Positions 38,441-47,544 of a stretch of 64,000 nt of DNA are shown in pieces. The notes below the pieces were generated by a model, which made no database searches, had not been told where the DNA came from, and saw nothing but the letters and a program-made list of their open reading frames with translations. This stretch comes from Candidatus Latescibacterota bacterium. GTDB taxonomy: Bacteria > JAAXHH01. Location: positions 62,001 to 126,000 of the forward strand of contig JAAXHH010000074.1 in assembly GCA_012270975.1 (NCBI GenBank). The letters run 5' to 3'. The position numbers and the translations under genes are program-made. Within the stretch, counting starts at the first letter, position 1. Each line of letters begins with the position of its first letter.

Positions 38441-38610
38441 TTTCGGTTGAACCTGATGTCCTTTCCCATGAGGTCATTACTATATCGACGGCGTAATATA
38501 ACGTTCGTAGGCAGCACCGCAACTTAGAGATTATGGTTTTAGTGGCTTCCATCATGTTTTGGATTTCTGGGTTGATATTGACCACCTGAGATATCTGTGA
38601 TTGTGTAACA
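38441..38610. other. Intergenic leader of the pseudo-nucleotidase gene
   Basis: AT-rich relative to the neighbours. No gene or RNA found, and only weak -10-like TATAGT and TATATT matches on the minus strand without a -35 box. Confidence 0.4.
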
Positions 38611-38650
38611 AACTACTAATTAACTACTAACAAATACTAATTTAGTAATA
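38611..38650. repeat. Phased ACTAAT array, copy 4 (paired with copy 3)
   Basis: ACTAAT at 38615, ACTAAC at 38626 and ACTAAT at 38636 followed by TTTAGTA (steps 11 and 10). About 27 of the first 31 bases match copy 3 at 36111. It sits between the LRR lipoprotein gene and the pseudo-nucleotidase leader. Confidence 0.7.
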
Positions 38651-38739
38651 ACGAATAGGATACTGATCGCCCGGTGAGAACGGCAGGGCATGAGAACGAT
38701 CGGAAATGAACTCGCAGGCGTCGGAACGTGCTCATTTCC

Positions 38740-41700
38740 TTAATTTCCCGCTTCACAGTAATCGAACTGCTTGGTTTCAATACCATCCAGCCAGGTCTCG
38801 AACGCATCGGTACGAGGTATGCACAGTCCGGTGCCGTCCAGCCTCAGGTAGTCGAGGCTGGTCAGGCCGGTAAGGGCGCTGGGGAGAGGTCCGGACATCG
38901 CCTCGTTGTTCTGAAGGTAAAGCCCCTTCAATGCGGTCAGTTTGCCTAGCGAAGCGGGTATGCCGCCGCTCAACTTGTTGTTTTCGAGCCACATCCACTC
39001 GAGGTTGTCGAGGTCTCCGAGCGACGAGGGGATACTCCCGGTTAGCGCATTGTCGTTAAGACTCAAGCCGACCAGGTTTTCGAGTCGCCCCAGCGACGAA
39101 GGGATGCTGCCGCTGATTTCGTTGCGGTGGAGATACAAATCGCGCAGGCCGGTCAGATTTCCCAACGTTGCCGGAATACTCCCGGTAAGGTCATTATTGG
39201 CAAGATACAGATTCTGGAGTTTCGACAGGTCAGCCAGCAAAGACGGTACATCGCCACTCAAGCCCTGGGTGCGTAAGTTGAGGCTGTTGACGCGGCCCTC
39301 GCCGTCTACTCCGACCCCGGACCATTCGTTTATTGGCCGGCTACTCAACCAATTTGATTGAAATCTCCAGTTTGGCCCGTCCGTGGCGTTGTAAAAAGCC
39401 ACCAAGGTTTCACGATCATTCTTCGAGAGCTGACAGGAACCGACAGACCGGCGGCTCAAGCTGGCCAACCAGGACTTGAACTGAGCGTCCTGAGGCGCAC
39501 AGAGATCAGTGCCGTCTGCATTCAATACCTTTAGATTTGTGCTCATCAATGAACGGGGCAGCGGACCGCTAAGGCCGGAGTTGTACCCTAGAAGCAGCGT
39601 TTCCAGGTTCGAAAGGTTGCCTAAAGTCGAGGGCAGGCCGCCGGCTAGTTCGTTGTTTGCAAGATTCAGGATTTTCAAGGCGGACAAATCGCCCAGCGAC
39701 GACGGAACGCCACCCGTCAGATCGTTTCTGCTCAGATTCAGTTCCTCGAGACTGGACATGTCTCCAATGGACGATGGGATTCCACCCGTGAGACTATTGT
39801 CCTGGAAACTCAGCCAGGTCAGCTCGGTCAGGTCGCCCAGACTGGACGGTATGCCGCCGTCGAGATCATTGTCGCTCAAGGCCAGTCTCTGAAGTTTTGA
39901 CAGGCGGCCGATCGATGACGGTATGCCGCCACTCAGGTCATTACCGTACAGGTACATCCACTTGAGATTCGTCAGGTCACCCAGCGCAGCGGGTATCGAA
40001 CCGGTCAGTTCGTTGTCACCGAGGCTCAGCAACTGGAGGCGAGACAGATCGCCGATCGCAGACGGAATGCTGCCGCTGAGTTCGTTGTTTTCCAGCTCCA
40101 GTCTCTCCAGGCTGGCGAGTCTGCCAAGTGAAGCCGGGATGTTTCCGTCCAGACCATTAATGTAAAGGTCCAGTTTAGTGACCCGTCCGGCTGAATTGGT
40201 GGTGACACCCTCCCAGTCAGATAAGGGGAGGTCGCTCAGCCAGTTGTTCTGGCGCCGCCAGTTCGGGCCGTCTGTCGCGTTGTACAGCGCGATCAGCACC
40301 GCCCGGTCGCCCGGATCGCCCGGAGGTGTCTCACAATCGGACACCTGCCGATCGGTGATGCGCTGCAACCACGTCTGGATGGCCGGGTCAGCCTGTGCGC
40401 AGACCCTTGTACCCTGTAGCCATAAAACAGACAGATCGAGGTCTACGAGGCTGCCGGGCAGTGATCCGGCCAGATTGGAATTGTCGTGCAGGCGCAGCTC
40501 ATTCAGGTTTTCAAGGGCGCCCAGTTCGCCGGGTATGCCGCCCGTCAGGTTGTTGACGCCCAGATCAAGCCTTTCCAGTTGGGAAAGTCCACTCAGGGCC
40601 GAGGGAATCGTTCCACTCAGTCCATTTCCAGGCAGTTCGATAGCGACGACCCCTCCGGTGGTGTCGGCCGAAACGCCAAACCACCGGTCTACTGGCTTCG
40701 CACTCAACCAATTGTCGTTGTTCGTCCAGTTTTGACCTCCCGCGTCGTAGTACAGTCTTTCCAGGGCAATCAGGTCGGGTCCTGCCTCGCAGTCCAGTAC
40801 GTATATACTATGAAACGAAAGACGCCACTCCCGGAACTCCAGGTCCCTGGGCAAACAGACCTGCGTGCCGAACAGACGAAGAGATACCAGGTTAAGGTTG
40901 AGAAAAGTTCGCGGAAGGGTTCCTCGGAGTTCAGCATTATTCTCCAGATTCAACACTATTAGATCTTCGAGCAGACCCAGTTCCTCCGGTATCGCTCCAC
41001 TCAGGTTATTGTTATTCATGTACAACTCTTTCATGCTGACAAGCCCGCCGAAACCGGATGGAATCTCGCCTTGGAGCCTGTTCCCTTCCAATCTCAGTTT
41101 TTCAAGCTTGGCCAGGTTGCCGAAGGAAGGCGGAATGGGGCCGCTCAATTCGTTGTGTTGGAGAAAGAGTAGCGAGAGCTTTACAAGACGTCCCAGGCTT
41201 GGCGGGATCTCACCGCGCAGGTCGTTGTCATTAAGTTCAAGCCATGTGAGTTCCGCGAGATCGCCAAGCCACGAAGGAATCCCGCCGGTCAGGTTGTTGA
41301 TCCCGAATGACAAGCCACTCAGTTTCTTGAGTCGGGCCAGTTCCCCGGGGATTTCACCGCTCAGATGATTATACGCAAGCGCGAGAATGGTCAGGTTGGA
41401 CAGGTCACCCAGGGTAGCCGGTATTTCTCCACGCAAACTATTGTCAACGAGCCAGATTGTCGATACCCGCCCCGTCGAATCGACTTCAACACCATGCCAT
41501 TGGTCCAGGGGTTCGTCGGTAAGCCAGTTGGTATTGTCCTTCCAGTTCGGACCGTCCGTAGCATGGTAAAAGTCGACGAGCAGTTCACGGTCCGTCCTGG
41601 TTTCGCTGACCGAGACGGATACACTCGAAGCGACCATCCCGAATGTAGCGGTTACACGTGTGGTTCCAATCATATGGGCGGTCACCAAGCCCTGGTTGCT

Positions 41701-42735
41701 CACCGAGGCTACGGCCGGATCCTCGCTGGTCCAGGTCGGTTCGGCGGCCGGAATTTCAATGTTGTTGGCATCGCGTACCGACGCGGTGAGCCCGATCATT
41801 TCTCCGATCGAAGTCAGGCGTACGACGTCAGGTGTAATCAAAATGCGGTCTGCCACCTGTGAAACAGTCACCATCACGCTGGCCGAAAGTTCCTCCCAGG
41901 TTACCACTACAAGCGTTTGTCCGTTCATTTGCGCCGTCACCAAGCCCTGACCATCCACCGTGGCCACGGTGGGATCCTCGCTGGCCCAGGTGAGATCCAG
42001 ACCCGAAATCTCCTGGTTTTGGGGATCAAGGACCCTGGCGGTGAGTTGCACAGTTTCGCCGATGGACGTCAGGTTCACGGAGTCCGGTGAGACGACTATT
42101 CGGTCCGTTGGTATTTCTATGGCGACCGTCACGGTCACGCTGGCCGACAGGTCTCCCGAGGATATCGTGATCCGCGTTTCGCCCTTCATGTGCGCCGTAA
42201 CCACACCCTGATCGTCCACCGAGGCCACCAATGGATGCTCGCTGCGCCAACTCCGTGGTGCGTCGGTTATCTCGACGCCGTCGGCGTCCAGGACAACCGC
42301 CACGAGCCTCAGCGTTTCCCCCTGTTCCGTTAACCGTGCCGATACGGGTGTCACGACGATCCGGCTCGGAGTGCGCGCCACCGTTACCGTGATGCTGGTC
42401 CGTAAGCCTCCGGCGGCAGCGGTGATCTGTGCAGTGCCTGCGGAGCGGGCAACGACCACGCCGTCATTGCTTACGGACGCCACCGAGGAATTGCTGCTGC
42501 TGCAGGTGATACCGATACCAGTCAGCGTATTGCCGCTCGTGTCATACAGGGTGGCGTTCAACCTCAGGATCTGGCCAGTGCCGGTGAGCAGTCCGGACGG
42601 CGGCGTAATCACTATCCGGACGGGTACGGGATCGGCAGGTCTGGTCGGTTTGGACTCTTCACCGCAACCTGCCGAAAGGAGCAAGGAGACAAGAAAAAGG
42701 AGCGGGACGAGGAGTAGGAGCGGCAGGTGTTTCAT
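38740..42735 (-). CDS. Giant surface lipoprotein with four Ig-like (BIG2) domains and four leucine-rich-repeat blocks
   Basis: A 1331-residue protein. A type II signal peptide ends in LLLSAGC (Cys24), so it is lipid-anchored. Four bacterial Ig-like (BIG2) domains follow at about 38-120, 124-204, 210-292 and 296-378, each ending in a V-x-x-V-D/S-x-x-G-x-V-T-A type strand. Next come four plant-type LRR blocks, each opened by a cap such as ALYNATDGPNW…NWLS…PL..W.GV and built of 24-residue LxxLxLxxNxLxGxIPxxLGxL repeats. Each block closes with a Cys-containing strand (C[IALV]P…YCE). This is an adhesin-like architecture for protein or glycan binding at the cell surface. A longer start at 42801 lacks a signal peptide at its N-terminus. 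Confidence 0.85.
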   Translation of the reverse strand: MKHLPLLLLVPLLFLVSLLLSAGCGEESKPTRPADPVPVRIVITPPSGLLTGTGQILRLNATLYDTSGNTLTGIGITCSSSNSSVASVSNDGVVVARSAGTAQITAAAGGLRTSITVTVARTPSRIVVTPVSARLTEQGETLRLVAVVLDADGVEITDAPRSWRSEHPLVASVDDQGVVTAHMKGETRITISSGDLSASVTVTVAIEIPTDRIVVSPDSVNLTSIGETVQLTARVLDPQNQEISGLDLTWASEDPTVATVDGQGLVTAQMNGQTLVVVTWEELSASVMVTVSQVADRILITPDVVRLTSIGEMIGLTASVRDANNIEIPAAEPTWTSEDPAVASVSNQGLVTAHMIGTTRVTATFGMVASSVSVSVSETRTDRELLVDFYHATDGPNWKDNTNWLTDEPLDQWHGVEVDSTGRVSTIWLVDNSLRGEIPATLGDLSNLTILALAYNHLSGEIPGELARLKKLSGLSFGINNLTGGIPSWLGDLAELTWLELNDNDLRGEIPPSLGRLVKLSLLFLQHNELSGPIPPSFGNLAKLEKLRLEGNRLQGEIPSGFGGLVSMKELYMNNNNLSGAIPEELGLLEDLIVLNLENNAELRGTLPRTFLNLNLVSLRLFGTQVCLPRDLEFREWRLSFHSIYVLDCEAGPDLIALERLYYDAGGQNWTNNDNWLSAKPVDRWFGVSADTTGGVVAIELPGNGLSGTIPSALSGLSQLERLDLGVNNLTGGIPGELGALENLNELRLHDNSNLAGSLPGSLVDLDLSVLWLQGTRVCAQADPAIQTWLQRITDRQVSDCETPPGDPGDRAVLIALYNATDGPNWRRQNNWLSDLPLSDWEGVTTNSAGRVTKLDLYINGLDGNIPASLGRLASLERLELENNELSGSIPSAIGDLSRLQLLSLGDNELTGSIPAALGDLTNLKWMYLYGNDLSGGIPSSIGRLSKLQRLALSDNDLDGGIPSSLGDLTELTWLSFQDNSLTGGIPSSIGDMSSLEELNLSRNDLTGGVPSSLGDLSALKILNLANNELAGGLPSTLGNLSNLETLLLGYNSGLSGPLPRSLMSTNLKVLNADGTDLCAPQDAQFKSWLASLSRRSVGSCQLSKNDRETLVAFYNATDGPNWRFQSNWLSSRPINEWSGVGVDGEGRVNSLNLRTQGLSGDVPSLLADLSKLQNLYLANNDLTGSIPATLGNLTGLRDLYLHRNEISGSIPSSLGRLENLVGLSLNDNALTGSIPSSLGDLDNLEWMWLENNKLSGGIPASLGKLTALKGLYLQNNEAMSGPLPSALTGLTSLDYLRLDGTGLCIPRTDAFETWLDGIETKQFDYCEAGN

Positions 42736-42820
42736 AGGGTGGTTCGCAGGAGTCGAAAGACGTATCACACGTTGTTCTGTGATTGAATACCGGCGTTCCA
42801 CCGCCGAAGTGATCCCGGGT

Positions 42821-43597
42821 CTACCCTGAGGCCACGATGTGCCTGCACAACCGCTGGCCCCGGGCTGACAGCCGGTCGTAATGCTTCCTCGGCAGGGATT
42901 TCTCTTCGACGGCTCGAAACCACGGCGCGTGATAGCCCACGCTCGTCATGGGCCGCTTCATGTCCGAGTGGTTCGCCGTTCCCCCGTGCCAGCAGCGCAC
43001 ATCCCGTATGATGGCCGTATTAGCCGGTGCGCACAGATGGTTCGTGCGCATCCACTCCGGTTCATCTTCAAGCGAGGAGATCGGCGCACGGGACCGGTGG
43101 GTACCGGGAATGAACCGGATGGCGCCGTTCTCCACGGTGAAGTCCACCATGGTGAAGTTGATGACGATAAACGGTGCCGGGACGTCCTGGTGGGTTACCC
43201 GCCCCAGGGGATCGTTGAAGATGTCGGCGTTCCGGTCGGAATGCAGGTGCTGTATCTTCGCGCCGGGCAGGGAGTAGTCGCCGCCTGCGCCGGTGCAGGT
43301 ATAGTCGTCGCTCCCCCAGATCGCGTCTACAATCGGCAGGATCGTGGGCAGGTCGACCAGGATGCACCATTCCCAGTTGTGCAACTGACTGCCGAAGGAG
43401 TGGCGCGCAAAGCCCCGGTTCATTTTGTCGCGCCCGAATTCGGCTTCCTGCTCCGCCATCACGCGCTCGGCGCCCGACCGGTTGAGGGCGAACTGGTCCT
43501 CGCTCAGAGGATTCGCCACGCAGACGAACCCGTCCCGGTGGAAGATCGTGGTTGCTCGTTCGATCTCGCTCGCTTCAAGTATGTCGACTTTTAACAT
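42821..43597 (-). CDS. Phytanoyl-CoA dioxygenase family protein (1)
   Basis: A 258-residue Fe(II)/2-oxoglutarate oxygenase. The double-stranded beta-helix holds the first iron ligands in HLHSDRN (H-x-D), a strand block VENGAIRFIPGTHRS, and the distal His/Arg in DVRCWHGGTANHSDMKRP. The start at 43597 (MLKVDILEASEIER…FHRDGFVCV) gives the usual family N-terminus. An ATG at 43660 forms an ATGA overlap with the extended frame of the upstream dehydratase gene and could be used by translational coupling. Neither has a strong Shine-Dalgarno sequence. Substrate unknown; it shares a transcript with an enolase-superfamily gene. Confidence 0.83.
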   Translation of the reverse strand: MLKVDILEASEIERATTIFHRDGFVCVANPLSEDQFALNRSGAERVMAEQEAEFGRDKMNRGFARHSFGSQLHNWEWCILVDLPTILPIVDAIWGSDDYTCTGAGGDYSLPGAKIQHLHSDRNADIFNDPLGRVTHQDVPAPFIVINFTMVDFTVENGAIRFIPGTHRSRAPISSLEDEPEWMRTNHLCAPANTAIIRDVRCWHGGTANHSDMKRPMTSVGYHAPWFRAVEEKSLPRKHYDRLSARGQRLCRHIVASG

Positions 43598-43656
43598 GAT
43601 TCTGTTAGCAAGAGAAGGGTGAGGTGGTCCGCACCGGTTAGGCCCAGCCAAACCGG

Positions 43657-43824
43657 TCATGCCTTGCTGATCCGGTATCCCGAATGTCCCGGGTCGAAGA
43701 GTTCCGGCCGCAGGCGTGTACCCAGGCCCGGCCCTTCCGGCGGCCGCGCGAAACCGTGATCGATGACGACGTTGGGCTCGATGAGCAGATCGTAGAAGGT
43801 CCTGATGTGGGCCCGGACGGACTC
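43657..43824 (-). pseudogene. Severed C-terminus of the enolase-superfamily gene beyond an in-frame amber codon
   Basis: Reading straight on in frame after the TAG at 43825-43827 gives 55 more codons ending at TGA 43657-43659. They include EPNVVIDHGFARPP, EGPGLGTRLRPELF and DPGHSGYRI, which is the normal closing segment of this enzyme family. It is therefore coding sequence that has been, or appears, cut off by one stop codon. A CAG-to-TAG change would explain it; a sequencing error or readthrough is also possible. Confidence 0.75.
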
Positions 43825-44940
43825 CTAGATGACGACGTTGGGCACGGCCGCGGCGACGTGGATACCCGCGAAGAGTGTAAGCGGCCCCGTACAGTCGTGC
43901 ATCGCCGCCGGGATGTTGTAGCCCTGGGCCATCTCGGCCAGCCGCTTAGTCTCGCTGATGCCGCCCACCCAGGTGGGATCTGCCATGAGGTAGTCGGCGG
44001 CGTTTCTCTCCAGCACGTGACGGTAGTCCTCCCGGCTGATATACATCTCGCTCACGGCCAGCGGAACCCCGGCCTTGTCCCGAAAGTCCCTGAGCGTGTC
44101 CACGTTGTCCAGCCGCATCACGTCCTCGAGCCACATCAGATTCAGGTCGCGCACGGCCTCGGCGATGCGCAGGGCGGCGGGAAGCTGGAAGAATCCGTGT
44201 CCGTCCAGGAGGATCTCGATGCGGTCGCCCACCCGCTTGCGCACTTCCTCCAGAGGCTTGACGCATTCCCTGACCGTGGACATGGGGAGATAGCTGCCAC
44301 CGTGGGCCCGGTATGCGCGGTCGAAGGTCCAGAACTTCATGCCCGTGTAACCCTCCTCCACCAGCTCCTCGGCCAAGTCGCCCGCGGCGTTATGGGCCGC
44401 CCAGTTGTCTTCCAGCGGACCGGGCTTGCCAATGTCGCCGTGGCCGGGCCAGCCCTGTTCGGCAGGCGCTCCCGGTGGGCGGCGGCCATAGGTGGGACCG
44501 CCGCAGCTGTTGTAGACCCGTACGGATTCCCGCGCCTTGCCGCCCAGGAGCTGCCAGACGGGCCGGCCGCATGCCTGTCCCAGGAGGTCCCAGAGGGCGA
44601 GGTCGACGGCGCTGAGGGCCCGCATTTCGGCACCCCGCGAGCCGAAGGCGCTGAACCGTTCGTAGAAAAACCGCCAGTGGTGCTCGATCGAACAGGGATC
44701 GCTGCCGATCAGACGGCGGGCCAGCCAGTCATGGATGACGGCGGCCACCGCCTGGGAGACGTAGTAGGACTCCCCGTGGCCGACGATGCCGGCATCGGTG
44801 TGGATCCGCAGCAGGATCAACCCCGGCATGATGTCGTCGGGGATTAGCGTTTCCACGGCGGTGATCTTCAGGTCGGAACTTTTCGGGACGGAAGGGGGGT
44901 GTGGCGGGACGGCGTCCAGTCCGCCGGGTATTTCGGTCAT
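43825..44940 (-). CDS. Mandelate racemase/muconate-lactonizing (enolase superfamily) sugar-acid dehydratase, truncated by an amber stop
   Basis: A 371-residue product; with the 55 codons beyond the amber stop it would be about 427, the usual length. Metal ligands Asp246 (LLDGHG), Glu272 (WLEDV) and Glu298 (VSEMY) are present, as is the catalytic-side His348 (MHDCTGP). The N-terminal capping domain is intact. The pattern (ADPTWVGGISETKRLAEMA) is that of galactonate-type dehydratases. GAGG lies eight bases before the ATG. The lost C-terminal segment normally packs on the active-site cap, so activity of the truncated form is doubtful. It is followed by a phytanoyl dioxygenase in the same operon. 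Confidence 0.83.
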   Translation of the reverse strand: MTEIPGGLDAVPPHPPSVPKSSDLKITAVETLIPDDIMPGLILLRIHTDAGIVGHGESYYVSQAVAAVIHDWLARRLIGSDPCSIEHHWRFFYERFSAFGSRGAEMRALSAVDLALWDLLGQACGRPVWQLLGGKARESVRVYNSCGGPTYGRRPPGAPAEQGWPGHGDIGKPGPLEDNWAAHNAAGDLAEELVEEGYTGMKFWTFDRAYRAHGGSYLPMSTVRECVKPLEEVRKRVGDRIEILLDGHGFFQLPAALRIAEAVRDLNLMWLEDVMRLDNVDTLRDFRDKAGVPLAVSEMYISREDYRHVLERNAADYLMADPTWVGGISETKRLAEMAQGYNIPAAMHDCTGPLTLFAGIHVAAAVPNVVI

Positions 44941-45038
44941 TTATACTTCCTCATTACACCGGCCGGAAACGCGGTGAGGCGCGCCACCCGGTAATGCGCC
45001 GGGACGCGCCGCTGGTCGACACGAGCTATCGAGCCGGT

Positions 45039-45983
45039 CTACACCGACCGGTTGTCCAACGAATACGTGCGATTCCCATCACCGCCCAACTGCCACGTGC
45101 CACGGAAGAGGGACTGCCGCTTCGGAGGCATCTTCTCGATAATTTCGTGGGACAGGTTGAGCCGGTGCCACTGCGCCCAGATCGAGTTGTAGCAGTTGAA
45201 CACCGCGCAGCGCCGGTTATCCGGATTGGTCCAGTCGTTCGCCGCGTGGATGAGGCTTTCGGTGAAGACCAGCATCGAACCCGTCGGACAACTGTAATCC
45301 TCCATGGCGGCGTAGAGACTTTCCTCCCAGGGAGATTCGCTGATGTTGGGACGGTACCGGTCCGGACCGCCGTAGTTGAAATGGGCCTTGTGCGAGCCGC
45401 TCAGAAAGGAGGTGCCGCCGTATCCTGCTTTGACCTCCTCCAGCTCCCAGACCACCCGGGTGAGTCCTGCGAAGATTTTGCCGCCCTGCACCTGGTAGCG
45501 CATGGCGTTGGCCTGCTGGGGAGGACGTACGACATGGGGCAACCCGGTGCCCTTTACGGTCGATTCCCAGCCGGGTTCCCGCACCATGAGGAAGGAGTTC
45601 TCGCAGCGGAATCCATAGTGGTCGTCCCCCACGAAAGGCGGCTCGGTCAGGATCTCGTTGAGAATGCCCACCACGGCCGGGTGATCGAGCAGATTGGCCA
45701 GCTTGCCCTGGAAGCCCTGTTTCAGGTCGCTGTTCTTGCCCTTGTAGTCTGGTTTCACCCCGGCATACACCTCGGCTTTCATCTCCTCGATCTCGGTCTC
45801 CGTCAGTACGGACGGCACGAGGATCCAGCCCTTCAGGTCGAAGAAGAACTTCTGCTCTTCGGTCATGGGGATGGGGGCGGAAGGCGAGGATGCGGCGGCT
45901 GGTAAAGCCGACGAGGTCTCGATGTCCGATGTGGACGCGGTCCCGTTGCCCGTTCCAGTATCCGTGGTATGCTCGGTAGACAT
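45039..45983 (-). CDS. Phytanoyl-CoA dioxygenase family protein (2)
   Basis: A 314-residue Fe(II)/2-oxoglutarate-type oxygenase homologue. ATG 45983 has GGAGG upstream; the frame is open to 46079 without one. The first 40 residues are a Thr/Ser/Ala-rich disordered leader. The core begins TEEQKFFFDLKGWILVPSVLTETEI, and later blocks include SFLSGSHKAHFNY, GSMLVFTESLIHAANDWT and RRCAVFNCYN. The canonical H-x-D is not obvious (candidates are GLPHVVRP and LSGSHKAHF), so the iron site may be altered. It lies next to, and reads away from, the low-GC NTPase island. Confidence 0.75.
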   Translation of the reverse strand: MSTEHTTDTGTGNGTASTSDIETSSALPAAASSPSAPIPMTEEQKFFFDLKGWILVPSVLTETEIEEMKAEVYAGVKPDYKGKNSDLKQGFQGKLANLLDHPAVVGILNEILTEPPFVGDDHYGFRCENSFLMVREPGWESTVKGTGLPHVVRPPQQANAMRYQVQGGKIFAGLTRVVWELEEVKAGYGGTSFLSGSHKAHFNYGGPDRYRPNISESPWEESLYAAMEDYSCPTGSMLVFTESLIHAANDWTNPDNRRCAVFNCYNSIWAQWHRLNLSHEIIEKMPPKRQSLFRGTWQLGGDGNRTYSLDNRSV

Positions 45984-46199
45984 TTTGCCTCCGATTGTTG
46001 AATCCGTGCGACAAACAGTATGTCTTGTTCTACTATTCAATATACGATGAAAGTTTGAGTGTGAGATGATGATTAGCAATGCCCGATTATCAGTCAGTTG
46101 TCAAGGTCTAACTCTTGGGTGGTCTATTTCACTGAATCACCTCCACTCAAGATTTGAAAGCCTAAAACCAATCAGCCCGTCATAGATTCAACAAATTCG

Positions 46200-46228
46200 T
46201 TGACAACAAAATTGTTGACTAGTATCTT
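46200..46228 (+). promoter_or_regulatory. sigma70 promoter of the NTPase module
   Basis: A perfect TTGACA (46200-46205), 17-bp spacer and TATCTT (46223-46228), 57 bp before the first NTPase gene start. This shows the island has its own transcription unit. Confidence 0.75.
46204..46217 (+). promoter_or_regulatory. Operator candidate inside the NTPase-module promoter
   Basis: The inverted repeat CAACAA-AA-TTGTTG occupies the last bases of the -35 box and most of the spacer, so a protein bound here would block RNA polymerase. The half-site TTGTTGAC also repeats the -35 sequence GTTGAC. No regulator gene is adjacent. Confidence 0.5.
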
Positions 46229-46284
46229 GATCGGAGAAACTACACGAATTCCAGTCGGCTAAATCACAAAAAACAGGAGTGAAA

Positions 46285-47517
46285 ATGAAATCTGTTACTG
46301 GACCATGGGTTATTGGTGAAGACTTCTTTGATCGAGAAAATGAACTACGCATACTCGATCAGCGTGTGCGGAATGGAAACCACGTGCTGCTGACAGGTCA
46401 GCGTCGCATGGGCAAGACCAGTATCGCACGGGAACTGGGACGTCGGCTTGAGGCAGATGGATGGGTGTTTCTGTTTGCTGACGTCGAAGGTGCGTCCTGT
46501 CCGGAAGACGTGATCTCGGATATTGCGGAAGCGGTACACCCGATTCGATCGATCTCATCACGATTTGCACGAACGATGCAGCGATGGTTCGCCGAAAGTT
46601 TTGACGAAATTGGTGCGTTCGATTTCCGGCTGAGAGTTCGGGCCGGATTGAGTGACAAAAACTGGAAGGAACATGGGGGCGGATTACTTCGATATTGTGC
46701 TGCTCATGCAAACCCAGTATTTCTCGTCGTCGATGAAATGCCTATTTTTCTCAAACGATTGCTCCTTGCAGACGGCGGCCGACGGAAAGTCGACGAGTTT
46801 CTGAGTTGGCTGCGAGGAGTGCTACAACAGGTCAGTGGAGGATCGCTTGTACTTATGGTATCCGGTAGTATTGGACTGACTCCACTCGTACGTCGACTCG
46901 GCATACCTGATCGCATAAACTATCTCGACCCATTCAGACTAGGCCCATGGAGCCGTGAAGCCACCATCGAGTGCCTGAATCGACTCGCCGACAATTCGAC
47001 ACTTAAAATCGATTCGGGTGTTGCAGAAGCCGTCTGTGAGCGACTCGGTATAGGAATTCCGCATCAAGTCCAGTCGTTTTTCGCCCGGTTGACCGATCAC
47101 GCGCTCTTACAGGGAGAAGACCAGGTTTCTGTTTCGGATGTGGAAGTCGTTTATAAGAACGTACTTCTGGGTCCAGCCGGACAAAATGATCTTATTCACT
47201 ATGAAACGCGTCTGAAGGATGCTTTGGGCGATGATCAGGACCATACCATGGCTATGGAAGTACTCGCAGAAACATCCACGAAAGAAGTATTCACTCCCGA
47301 AGTACAACGACTACTCGGACACCTGTACTTGCCACTAGTAGATGATGCACCTGATCGCATCTCGGAGGTCCTCGACATACTTGAACATGACGGTTACCTG
47401 GAGTCACGCGAAGCAGGATACCTATTTCCATCGCGCCTACTGAAGGACTGGTGGGCCGCACGGTTTGGTCATCATCACGTTCCTATCGAGCAACGTGGCC
47501 AAGTCTGCGATGGGTGA
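46285..47517 (+). CDS. AAA-like P-loop ATPase with C-terminal winged helix (first gene of an NTPase pair)
   Basis: A 410-residue protein of the archaeal-ATPase/ORC-like STAND-related group. It has Walker A GQRRMGKTS near residue 40, Walker B VFLVVDEMP near 148 with a catalytic Glu, a sensor-like VSGSIGL, and a C-terminal winged-helix region (VLDILEHDGYLESREAGYLFPSRLLKDWW). ATG 46285 has AGGAG five bases upstream; a GTG at 46279 overlaps that site. It is lower in GC than the surroundings. The second NTPase follows 27 bp later, so the two are co-expressed. The function is not established; conflict or defence signalling is inferred from architecture and island context. Confidence 0.75.
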   Translation: MKSVTGPWVIGEDFFDRENELRILDQRVRNGNHVLLTGQRRMGKTSIARELGRRLEADGWVFLFADVEGASCPEDVISDIAEAVHPIRSISSRFARTMQRWFAESFDEIGAFDFRLRVRAGLSDKNWKEHGGGLLRYCAAHANPVFLVVDEMPIFLKRLLLADGGRRKVDEFLSWLRGVLQQVSGGSLVLMVSGSIGLTPLVRRLGIPDRINYLDPFRLGPWSREATIECLNRLADNSTLKIDSGVAEAVCERLGIGIPHQVQSFFARLTDHALLQGEDQVSVSDVEVVYKNVLLGPAGQNDLIHYETRLKDALGDDQDHTMAMEVLAETSTKEVFTPEVQRLLGHLYLPLVDDAPDRISEVLDILEHDGYLESREAGYLFPSRLLKDWWAARFGHHHVPIEQRGQVCDG

Positions 47518-47544
47518 GGGAACACCAGGAAGGATGTGACCGCG

